Source: Muricea muricata (lineage: Eukaryota > Cnidaria > Anthozoa > Malacalcyonacea > Plexauridae). Taken from it: a DNA stretch of 64,000 nucleotides. Below the pieces are notes generated by a model that saw only the letters and a program-made list of their open reading frames with translations, was not told where the DNA came from and made no database searches. The translations under genes were made by a program, and so were the position numbers. The stretch spans positions 808,501-872,500 of the forward strand of contig OY979720.1 of assembly GCA_963855995.1 (NCBI GenBank), written 5' to 3'. This document shows positions 55,302 through 64,000 of the stretch, in pieces. The stretch's first letter is position 1; the number at the start of each line of letters is the position of its first letter.

Positions 55302-55740
55302 GAACCAGGTATATATATACGCGATTCAGACAGTGAAGATGAAGGAAATGCTGCTGTAAAACGTCAAAGGAAAGAAAAACATGATGACACAGCCCGTTGT
55401 AAAGAAGATGAAATACAAATTAAGAATGATGAAGAAATTGGTATTGCCTTACAGAGTGAACTTGATAAAGGGGAGAATGTTTTTACAAACGAATCTCAGG
55501 TAATTTTGGCCTTGGAAGAAAAGGTCATTGGCACGGATGATGGTACGGATTCATTATATATAGTTGTCCAAATAAAAGCACAGTTGGAAAGAAAGCTGAA
55601 TCTTTGGAAAAGGGCAACCAATAAAGTAACACCAGAACACACCCTTCGTGTAAAATTTATTGGCGAAGATGGTATTGATACTGGAGCAAATTTCACGCCC
55701 ATAAATTCAGAATGTGTTTTATACTTTTACATTTTGTGAA

Positions 55741-57186
55741 GGAAACAGTGTATGGCAGGTAGAAGAGTTGGATGTATACTATTAATTACTGTTTTTTGTT
55801 AAATTCACATTCCATTAACTGCAATTGATTTTAAATTTTCAAACAGTTAGTTGTAAAGCTTCCCTCCAGTGCCCAGCTAGGCTTTTCTGTCAAGTGTTTA
55901 CTTGCATATTCCAGTTCATTATCTGTAACATCCACAATTAATCCTCTAATTCCTCCATGGGCTTCTGGCAACGAATATACTGTATTGCATTTGGCCTCCC
56001 ACAAACAGTGTCATGTCTAGATTTGCGTACATAAATTATGGGTGTTCCAGGATTCTTTAACCTCATCTAAACTGGATTGAATCAAATTTGAAAAGCAGTT
56101 ATTTTATTTACACAATTTCTATATTGGTCAATGGATGTGATCACGGTGTACAAGACATCTTTGACAAATTACTTGAACCAATAGTGTGCTATGTATATGT
56201 GGCTATATTATGTTTTATTTTACCACGGTGTCGGGAACCACTTACGAAAAAGAATTAATGTTGGCACTAGAGAAGACAAAACACAAACTAGACAAAGTGA
56301 TTGTTCTTGTATATATATGATCTTTAGTGCTTTCATTATTAGAATACATTTAGTTTTCACCAATATGCTGTGGCAGCATTACAAACATGAAGTAGTAAAC
56401 ATCTTGTTCTTATGAATATTGAACATAGTGTCCTTGCATTTCAGCTGAATGACCTTCTTTGAAGAATAGGTATTGTTGCATAATCGATAACTGAACATTG
56501 CCATAACAACTAGTCAATAAAATAATGCCATATGAGAACCATGTTTTGACAGTCTATACAAAGAATATCATAGTACATTGTTAATTATTGACAGTTGCAC
56601 AAATGGCAGTTCATACAATGGCACTTTTCTTCTGTGGTGCTTTTATCATAACACTGTGTCAAGTAAGGCACAACTCCAAGGCAGAACATTTGAGAGAATG
56701 TAGTAGTGTGTTAAATCCAACAGTTAAAGGTAGGTTACAGCCCCTTCTGCACATTGGTTCTGCTCATAACAAAGGGGGACCGACTGAAATTTTTTTGAAT
56801 CTAAACACTGGTTTACATTCATTTATGAGCAAAGCAAACCAGAACAGTGCCAGGCATTCAGTTAGTAAATCATATTTTACAAATATAGCAGTTCAACATA
56901 TAAACCAAGCATTTGTTTACATTATGGACTGCAACCTACCTTTAAATACTGTATATATTGAGTTTCTGGAAAATGAAATACAGAAATATGTAATGAAATA
57001 TCCATAATTCCTTACCAAATTAAAGGGAAATTACATAGTTCCCTGTTTATTCAGATTTACCGCAAACAACAGTAATTTGCACGAAATAGAGCTTTAGAAA
57101 GAAGTGAAACAAGAAAATTGCAGCTAACTCCTTGACGTCCGCCATATTGAAAATGAGCCCGCTGTCCAAAATGGAGAGTCATGCTT
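55741..57186. other. Region right of the E3-like relic
   Basis: No recognised gene. An open plus-strand frame of 139 codons at 56588-57007 (MTVAQMAVHTMALFF start) has no family I recognise. It could be a further decayed exon of the E3-like gene or chance. Confidence 0.35.
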
Positions 57187-58126
57187 GTGACCCAGTGAAC
57201 TCAAAAAAGACTGGAACGATAACTTGGCCTCCATCTTTGAAGCCAAATTGAAGGCCGCCATGAAGGCCAAGCCACCAAAATATGACCTATTTTCAAAAGC
57301 TCTTTTCTACCCTTTAACTTCGTGTTTTAGAGCCAGTTATGTGCTAAATATTTTCTAGGTAGATTGAAATTTCATGTACCTCAACTTTCTAGGACGTCGA
57401 GTAAGATTTTAACATATTTTTTGGCTGCTAAAAATGAAAAACAGTTTCGGCGAAAACTTTGTCACGAAATATCTTTTTTAAACAACTGATACCTTTCGAG
57501 TTTTAACAATTAGATGGAAGAGGCTGCCAAGAACTATCCGTAACCGAAGTTTAAAGCTTTAAAACTAATGCTATCTGACGAAAAAAAAAGTTTTATACGT
57601 ATTTTTAAATTAGCCATACAAATACACCACTTTGAAAACCTCGATTTACTCACGTTTTAGAAGGGCTACAGCAAAGACTAAAAGCCCAAAATAAACTGCG
57701 ATACCTGGACTTTAGCACAAGATACGTTTTGGAAGTGTTGAAATGTTTTAAAGCAATATATTCTTGAGTTGAAGAGCGTAGTTTGCTTCGTAGTTTGCTT
57801 CGGCACGTTGAAACTTTCGTCATTTTCCAGAGTAAAAAACTGATAGCCCTCAATTTTTTCCGTAACTAAGTGTAGAACAGTCAGGACTATCCAGAAAACC
57901 AGGATTGAATCTTTAAATTGAAGTCTTGTGATGAAAATTCTCATTTTTCATGTATATTTTCGCTCAAAAACAAACTTTTCACTCCTCGTAACTTTCCCCA
58001 GTCCTTTCGAACAAGCCATTTTCCTCGCGCGGTTCCCGCCTTTTGCTTCAAATTTGGCTTCATCCAATCATAGGACGAAAACATAGGAGTTATCGTTCCA
58101 GTTGTATTAGAGTTCACTGTTGTGAC
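57187..58126. mobile_element. Candidate DNA element with long imperfect terminal inverted repeats
   Basis: The left end, GTGACCCAGTGAACTC then GACTGGAACGATAAC (57187-57223), is mirrored by GTTATCGTTCCAGTTG then GAGTTCACTGTTGTGAC (58089-58126). Complementarity resumes inward with GAAGCCAAATTGAAG on the left and its complement near 58045-58065 on the right. About 940 bp with no convincing transposase frame. No target duplication was fixed, so the ends are approximate. Confidence 0.6.
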
Positions 58127-60788
58127 CACGAAAAAAAAAACGAAGAGAGAAAAAGGCCATTATAAGACACTGGCTCTTTCAGTCCAGTGCGAAAAGTACC
58201 CAGAAAATACCAAAAACATCTATATATGTACATAACGACCACGTATCCCAAAGTAAAAGCAAGTAACTAGGAAATTCATAGAGGTTCAGACGTACAGGCT
58301 TTTGTGGATTGTTGACATGAAGTATCGCATGCTCTGAGCCCGCGTTGTCGCGATGGAAAGTCGATTTCTCGTTGACGAACGACGAAGGGGTGGATTTAAG
58401 ACACTTACCCTTCGGGAAGTGTAAAAAATATAGGTATCAGTTACTCTAAAACTTACCTTTAAACAGGTATATTAGCGACTAAATTCACAAAACCAACTCT
58501 TCGCGAAATTTTCTCTAAACTTTACAGAACAGTCCCAGAAGCAGCTCTTGACTCTCGCGATTACCACACAAAATGACAAACACGATACTGTCGATACATG
58601 AAATTTAACGCTTACGTCATAGAGCGAAATTGTTACATCGCGTAATAGTGGGCAGCGGCAGAGACACGTGTCATTGACGTGTCATGAATAGTCATGAATA
58701 TCAATTTCATCGTCCCGACGTGAAAAAAACGTTGTGTAAACGTTTCAGAAATACGTAAATTCACAACGTTGACAACGTTATTCTCACGAAACAATATATA
58801 ATCTAGTTGCGCGGCTGCATGCTTTACGTTCCATTTAGGTTGTATGATGGTTAGGTCCAACCTAACCAAAATAGAGCCATTTTAAAACGTTGCGTTTACG
58901 TAACGTGCTAGCTGGGTGCGTTATTACTTTGCCTAGTACTATGTCACAATGTAACCAAACACATGGTATGTTCTACAAGCCTTAACTCAGTCATGGCCGA
59001 TCACTTTCTATTATTTTGACCCTAAATAATCAATGATTCTTCATGGTTGCTTTTAAACATATTGCCGACACTGGTCACGTTTTATCATGGTGTTGTATGG
59101 CAACGGAGGTGATGCAGTTCCTTGTGCTATATAACTTCGCTATAATCTGTAAATGCGTGTTTATAATATATAAGCTACGAACGCCAAGCTTTCTCGTTGA
59201 TAGAAAACTATATAGTATTTCCTGACCATGCAGCAACAGGTTTACGACAAAGACATGCATGTCGTTTAGTCTGCAGTTTCCTTGTCATATAACCCATAAA
59301 ATACGTTATGTACAAGCTGTGTGCTCAAGCGTCTCTACTGGTAGTCACTATCCTGATATAGGAGTCCATGACACAAACACAACAACGCTTACTAAATCAA
59401 ATCCGTGTAGTCACGTTTTAAGTTGTTCAGCTTTGTTTAGCGATGTTTTATGGCGAGATCTTTGCAAGAAGGCACGAAGAATGAATGCACAAACACTAAG
59501 GCCTTTAAAGCAACTGTTTTCATTCTCGAAAGAGTCTAAGACGACAACGCCTACTAAGCAAAGCCATTCTGTCATATTTTAAGATGTTCAGCTATATTTA
59601 ACGATCTTTTACGGCGAAGTCTTTGCAAGAAGGAAAGTCGAAGTTTGCATAATTATTATTGACTTTTTCTCGGTCGTTTCTTTCTTAATCGAGCTGTATA
59701 TGCCATTGTGTTCAGTGCCCTTGATATAGGAGGAGTCATGTATTTATGGCTTTGGGCTTGGCTTTAATTCTCAAACACTGAATGGCAGTTTTCAGCTCCT
59801 TCAAGTAGGCAATGAGATAAAGTTGGCACGGCGTTCAGCGACACGTAAATAGCGACAGAAAAACACATAGTACATGTATATAATAAAACCCATAACTCAA
59901 GAACTCTGCGATTCAGTTTGTATTAACGAGAAAGCTTGGCATTCAGAGCTTCCATGTAACCATGTATTTTAGATATCACAGAAAAATTAAGTACACCGCC
60001 GTTGTCTTACAACCCGAACTAAAGTTACCAGTGTCGACAGTGTAGTCAAAAGCACCCAATTAAACTACATATTTCATATTTTACCCAAACCGAGTCGCAA
60101 AGTTCTAAGTGAATCTTCCTGAACGAAGAGAAATAACAGGAATAAAGTCTTCAATGTACCAACTCCTACAGGCATGTCCCCAATAGGTAAAAAACGTTTG
60201 CCTCCTTGGCCTCAGAGTACTCCCTAGTGTTTTCCTGCACTACACGCCCAACTTTAATTTATTAAAGTTTTGGGTGGATCGTCGACCCGTCTGTCTAATT
60301 GAGCGAGTGAACACCTAGATTCTTACCAACCTCAACGGACTTAAACGGTTCCCGATCAGCACAAAATCAAAGTCAAACGACGTGGGCAGTCAGCAAGACA
60401 TTACCTATACCTCCCAGCCACGGAGGAAAAGATATCTGCCAGTGAAAACTCGAACGGGTTTTTAATATAAAAAAAAAATTGAAACGCCCCTTTCAGGCAA
60501 AATAGGCGAAAAGGTTTTTTGGGCGAAATAACCAAGTAAACCAGAAAGAAGTAAAAAACAACTTCTAAGTTAGAAATTATGGCAAAAATAATTCATTTGC
60601 GCGATAAAAACCTATTTTCAGCTTCCTCACTAAATCATCAGAAGCTTCGACATTTGTCAAAATTCTGAAAGTCTTCAAATGCTAATTGCTTCCATAGAAG
60701 ATACGAGGAGACATCAGGAGCAAATACGAGCTAAAACGACGAAGAAATCCAAGCAAAATTGCAAAGAAAAATATTTCGGCTTCGAAAA
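58127..60788. other. Intergenic sequence, no supported genes
   Basis: AT-rich with scattered short open frames of no recognisable family. A diverged direct repeat (GCGAxxTCTTTGCAAGAAGG context) occurs at about 59386-59480 and 59548-59640. Confidence 0.4.
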
Positions 60789-61194
60789 ATTTTGCATGCA
60801 TCATTGAACCACTGGCCTCTTATGAATAAACTAACTTTGGACTTGTTTCGTTACGGTTGGAAAAGCTTAGTGGGAGATACCTCCTGTCGTAACCTTTTTC
60901 CACATTGTTAATTGCTCCAGAATTGTACCTGAAATTTTAAAAATGTGTAAATTGTCATTGAAACTTAGTGGAAATGACCAAATGACACATTGTTTGTGAA
61001 AAAACTTTGGAGTTCTGGAAATGCACTATAGTTATGTCTCAGCTTGCCCATGGTTTTATCTATTTTGCCTCCTAATGGCTCTTTCTTTGTGCTACCTGTC
61101 TTGATTCAGAACCTTTGTATTTTGCATCGAAATCAGTTGAAATTTTGCATGTATCACAGTACCACTGGCCTCTTATGAATAAACTAACTTTGGA
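60789..61194. repeat. 53-bp direct repeat, copies 353 bp apart
   Basis: ATTTTGCATG...CCACTGGCCTCTTATGAATA...CTAACTTTGGA at 60789-60841 and again at 61142-61194, nearly identical over about 53 bp. The sequence between the copies is not repeated. This could be two insertions of one short element or the flanks of a larger one. Confidence 0.8.
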
Positions 61195-61300
61195 TCATCC
61201 AACAATGATGTATTCAGTTTTCTCAATATAAGTGTTAGTTTATTTTTTAGTTCTTTTTGACACTTCAAATCAGTGCTATCTTTAGTTATATTATTCTTAC

Positions 61301-61306
61301 TTTATT
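61301..61306 (-). terminator. Polyadenylation signal AATAAA for the EGF-type gene
   Basis: The plus-strand TTTATT here reads AATAAA on the gene's strand, about 150 bp past the stop at 61456. Confidence 0.45.
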
Positions 61307-61455
61307 TTACAAACTTTGTCATAAGACTGGTATAATTTTCCTAATGAGCTAGCCACTCTTCTTTGGGTTACCATGTAAATCCCTGTCTCTACTTCTGGGG
61401 AACTATTTATGTTACATGCAGCATCCAGCCACTCATTGCTTTCTACATTTGGTTA

Positions 61456-63189
61456 TCACATCTTTTGATCACAAAATGTCCCATTATATCGTGGCAAGCA
61501 CACACATGTCCCTGTATAACAACTACCACCTTCTTCACTACAGTTTTCGCATTGATTGTCACCAGCCACCTTAATATAAAATACAGAATCAATTGTTGGA
61601 GCATAATTAAACCACAAAGGTGTTCCAAAATCTTGGTTTGCGGCAAAAAATGACGGCAAGTTTGGGATATCAGATCCTGGAGATACTTCGTAGACTTGAT
61701 CGCCCTCCTGGTTACGAGAAAAATTCACAGCTCGTTTAAATAAAATTCGTGCAGATAGATACATGAACGTTTTTTTGTTTTCTGCATTCTTGGCAAACTC
61801 GTGGTAGGTATCAGGTGGAACTTTGACTGCAGTTCCATTAAATGATGTTTCAGTAAAAAGCAGTAAAGGATAAGAAAGGTTAGGATAGTTCTCTGGTACC
61901 AAGGGACCTATAAAGTATAAATAGATTACAAATAGCACAAATGCATGTAGTTTAAGGTATCTATTGGTCAAATATTGCAGTTTTCTAAAGAAAGTTGTAA
62001 CGATTAAGACCTACGTCGTTCACATTGATCCCCAGCGTATCCATCTTTGCACTGACATGTCCTATCTAAACCACATGAACCAAAGTAACATGTCTTAGCA
62101 CATGTTATATTCTTGGTACAAGACTCGCAATGATCAACCTTGAAAGATACAAGCAATCATAAGAATGCATGAAAATACCCTACATGTCACCCAGACTGCA
62201 GAGTATGGCAGTTTTCGATGAGATCTCAGGTGCGAAGAAAGCACAAATCTTAGGTGCACAAAACAGTTGCCAAGTGTGGATCATGAGTGAGTTAAGGGGC
62301 AAAAGTAACAACGTATCTGTTAACAACAATGAAAATTAGAGCTTTGGGGGCAGATTGAAACTGGGAAAAGAAAGGTAGGTGCGCTAAATTTTTTTTATAC
62401 AAAATCTTGGGGCACTGTTGACATACTCTGCAGTCTGGCATGTCACTAAAATAACTTTCTTCACCTTCACAGAAAAATTTTGAATCCAGTGTAGCCATTG
62501 GGTGTAGAAAATGCCCTCACCAATTCTCAAGTTATCAAACATGAAATAATGCAGGCTGGTGATGTTAGTGACATTGGACACTGATGCACTCCAGTCATTT
62601 CCTGATGCACAACATGCTTGAAATGTTAACTTCGAACCAGGCAACACCAGTAATGAACGGTACTCAAATTCTTGGATGCTGTTTAGTTTCGTCCGTGCCC
62701 AAACACGATATTCTCCAGGACGAGACCTATGAATGACTCCTTCAGTTCCATTGTTGTAATCATCACCAGCAAACAGAACCAAAGGAAAGTCTGATGTTGG
62801 CTGGGGTATTCCTAAAGATTTGTCATTTAAATGTTAGTATATATTAACTGTCACTTTCTGCTAAACTGTTAAACAACAAACTATATAATACATACTGAAT
62901 GAGTTAGTAGAACGCTTTACTCGCCGAGATTCTTCCACACCAAACTTAGATGCAAAACATGTTCCCTTTAATAAATAGATATTTTTTATTTCATATATTA
63001 TATATTTATATATATACATATATATATACACGTTGTTTTTCTTGACAATCAGAGTGCTAGATACGAGATATATGAAAGAAGATATATTACAAAATTTACA
63101 TCATAAACAGTTTTTTTATTTTAACTTACACGTTTCTCGCGAAAAATGATCTGAATTGCAAAGAAAATGACAAGAATCGTGAACCTCAT
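61456..63189 (-). CDS. Secreted protein with signal peptide, furin-like site and EGF-like modules
   Basis: Exon 1 (63189-63130, 20 codons) starts MRFTILVIFFAIQIIF, a signal-peptide core. Exon 2 (62944-62896) encodes FGVEESRRVKRSTNS with a dibasic furin-type site. Exon 3 (62811-62521) begins IPQPTSDFPLVLFAGDD. Then an EGF-like exon at about 62139-62015 (VDHCESCTKN, CYFGSCG, CQCKDGYAGDQCE), and a last exon at about 61910-61456 that begins YPLLLFTETSFNGT-like sequence and ends in a second EGF-like module (CENCSEEGGSCYTGTCVC, FCDQKM stop). The F/YPLxLF...NGT similarity suggests a duplicated non-EGF domain of unknown family. The splice path between 62521 and 62139, where a Cys-rich stretch (DMPDCRVCQQCP) also lies, is unresolved. 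Probably extracellular; function unknown. Confidence 0.75.
62990..63032. repeat. AT-dinucleotide-rich tract in intron 1
   Basis: TATATATTTATATATATACATATATATATAC-type low-complexity sequence between exons 1 and 2 of the EGF-type gene. Confidence 0.8.
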
Positions 63190-63520
63190 TTTTCAAATTT
63201 ACTGTAACATTTCATAGTTTACTTCAGTTTCCACAACAACATAAAAATTTAGCCTGCGCACAGGCAGGAAACTAAGCGACATACAGCGGGCGACATACAG
63301 CTACTCGAGGTTAATTAAGTACGGTAACCGTACAACTTGCTTGCAGAGTGAAAACGGTGGTTTTACTAAATAGGACAGGATATGAGGCGCCGATTGTTGC
63401 ATAATTCATACTTTTACTTACAACACATACTAAAAGAAATATGCAATGTGAAATGAATAAAGTGTATGCTGAATCGTAAAAAAGTGGACTGAAATGTACA
63501 TACTGAGCATTGAAAATTAT
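63190..63520. other. Upstream region of the EGF-type gene
   Basis: Expected promoter and 5' UTR. No core element could be assigned with confidence. Confidence 0.4.
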
Positions 63521-63529
63521 AAACTAAGC

Positions 63530-63765
63530 ATTGAGAATTCTCAGTATGCTTTACGTGCAAAATTTCAATACTATGTAAAATATTCTCAGTATACTTTATG
63601 TAGAATTTTCAACATACGATATTAGCAAATTCTCAGTATGCTTTATGTGCAAAATCTCAATGGTATATAAAAAATTTCACCATACTTTATGTAAAATTTT
63701 CAACATACGATATGCGCAAATTCTCAGTATGCTTTGTGTGCAAAAATCTCAGCATGATAAATTTA
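63530..63765. repeat. Imperfect tandem repeat around TTCTCAGTATGCTTTATGTG
   Basis: AATTCTCAGTATGCTTT and TTTTCAACATACGATAT alternate in units of about 50-60 bp and a composite of about 110 bp. AT-rich, non-coding. Confidence 0.8.
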
Positions 63766-64000
63766 CGCTTTTGATGCCGCTACTTCATGTTATGTCTAGC
63801 ATAACAGATTAACAATTACAATATGGCGGCTGTAATCGGCTTTCGTGACGATAGCCACTCATCCAATGACGAAGAATTTAGAAAGCTGATATCTGAACAC
63901 TACTGTTCACAACATATTAAACAATGCTAACAGTTAATTGTGTATTTTCACTCGAACTGATCCGCACTTGTAACCCAGTAAAGTTATTGTATCCAATAAA
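63766..64000. other. Right edge, no supported feature
   Basis: A plus-strand open frame begins ATGGCGGCTG at about 63822 and reads MAAVIGFRDDSHSSND before a stop near 63928. It could be a short chance frame or the first exon of a gene extending rightwards. Confidence 0.25.

Larger units (their letters stand above)
50650..55740 (+). pseudogene. Decayed HECT-type E3 ligase-like gene, interrupted by satellite
   Basis: Two separated pieces match, from memory, a family of invertebrate and fish HECT E3-like proteins. The left piece (50650-51115) encodes FGRVGVKSFIEYKNS, IKIGLMHWD, RVALRVSTSSDYKT, LLYEDGQIAMFLPGS and KDYKRITF, but needs at least two frame changes and has an in-frame stop after FLPGSN. 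The right piece (55302-55740) begins after an acceptor and encodes DSDSEDEG, a UIM-like DEEIGIALQSEL, LERKLNLWKRATNK and LRVKFIGEDGIDTGA, the entry of a HECT domain, then runs into a stop. The catalytic HECT lobe with its Cys was not found to the right. The 127-bp satellite fills the space between the pieces. I judge it dead; the family assignment is moderate. Confidence 0.6.

Noticed and set aside
56588..57007. 139-codon plus-strand frame as a gene
   Set aside because: No recognisable domain, no clear splice context, and surrounded by decayed sequence; kept only as a note in the region entry.

Overview
This is eukaryotic, AT-rich animal DNA with dense, intron-rich genes. Most introns are roughly 100-800 bp with GT..AG ends that can be read by eye. 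The gene content (an axonemal tubulin-associated protein, a sperm coiled-coil protein, O-GlcNAcase, an orphan class A GPCR, an EGF-type secreted protein, a HECT-E3-like relic) and the repeats (Penelope-like GIY-YIG relics, small hAT and Harbinger-like elements) suggest an invertebrate metazoan. A cnidarian, probably an anthozoan, is my best guess, from remembered protein resemblance only.

Layout. 0-1 kb: first exon of a PWWP-domain gene on the minus strand that runs off the left edge. 1.26-20.85 kb: one very large minus-strand gene, CFAP46 (TTC40), about 63 exons and about 2,690 codons. 21.28-22.45 kb: SPATA24, five exons, same strand, 428 bp upstream of the CFAP46 start codon. 24.38-25.45 kb: an intronless class A GPCR on the plus strand. 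26.28-33.08 kb: a complete 15-exon O-GlcNAcase (OGA), minus strand. 33.5-48.8 kb: a gene-free 15-kb tandem array, whose three central units have a period of exactly 3,305 bp and carry broken Penelope-type GIY-YIG fragments and large palindromes. 50.16-50.58 kb: a hAT-like MITE. 50.65-55.7 kb: a decayed HECT-E3-like gene split by a 127-bp satellite arranged as two inverted arms. 57.2-58.1 kb: an element with long terminal inverted repeats. 61.46-63.19 kb: a minus-strand secreted protein with a signal peptide, a furin-like site and EGF-like modules. 63.5-63.8 kb: short tandem repeats.

Functionally, CFAP46 (ciliary central apparatus) and SPATA24 (sperm) are co-oriented neighbours that are both expected in ciliated or flagellated cells. 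OGA is a housekeeping nucleocytoplasmic enzyme, and the GPCR and EGF protein are unrelated neighbours. The right half is mostly repeats. I found no bacterial-type systems, CRISPR arrays, rRNA genes or convincing intact tRNA genes. The most unusual structures are the composite 3,305-bp array, the inverted 127-bp satellite inside a dead E3-like gene, and a 24-bp minisatellite whose every unit copies a splice acceptor at a CFAP46 exon.
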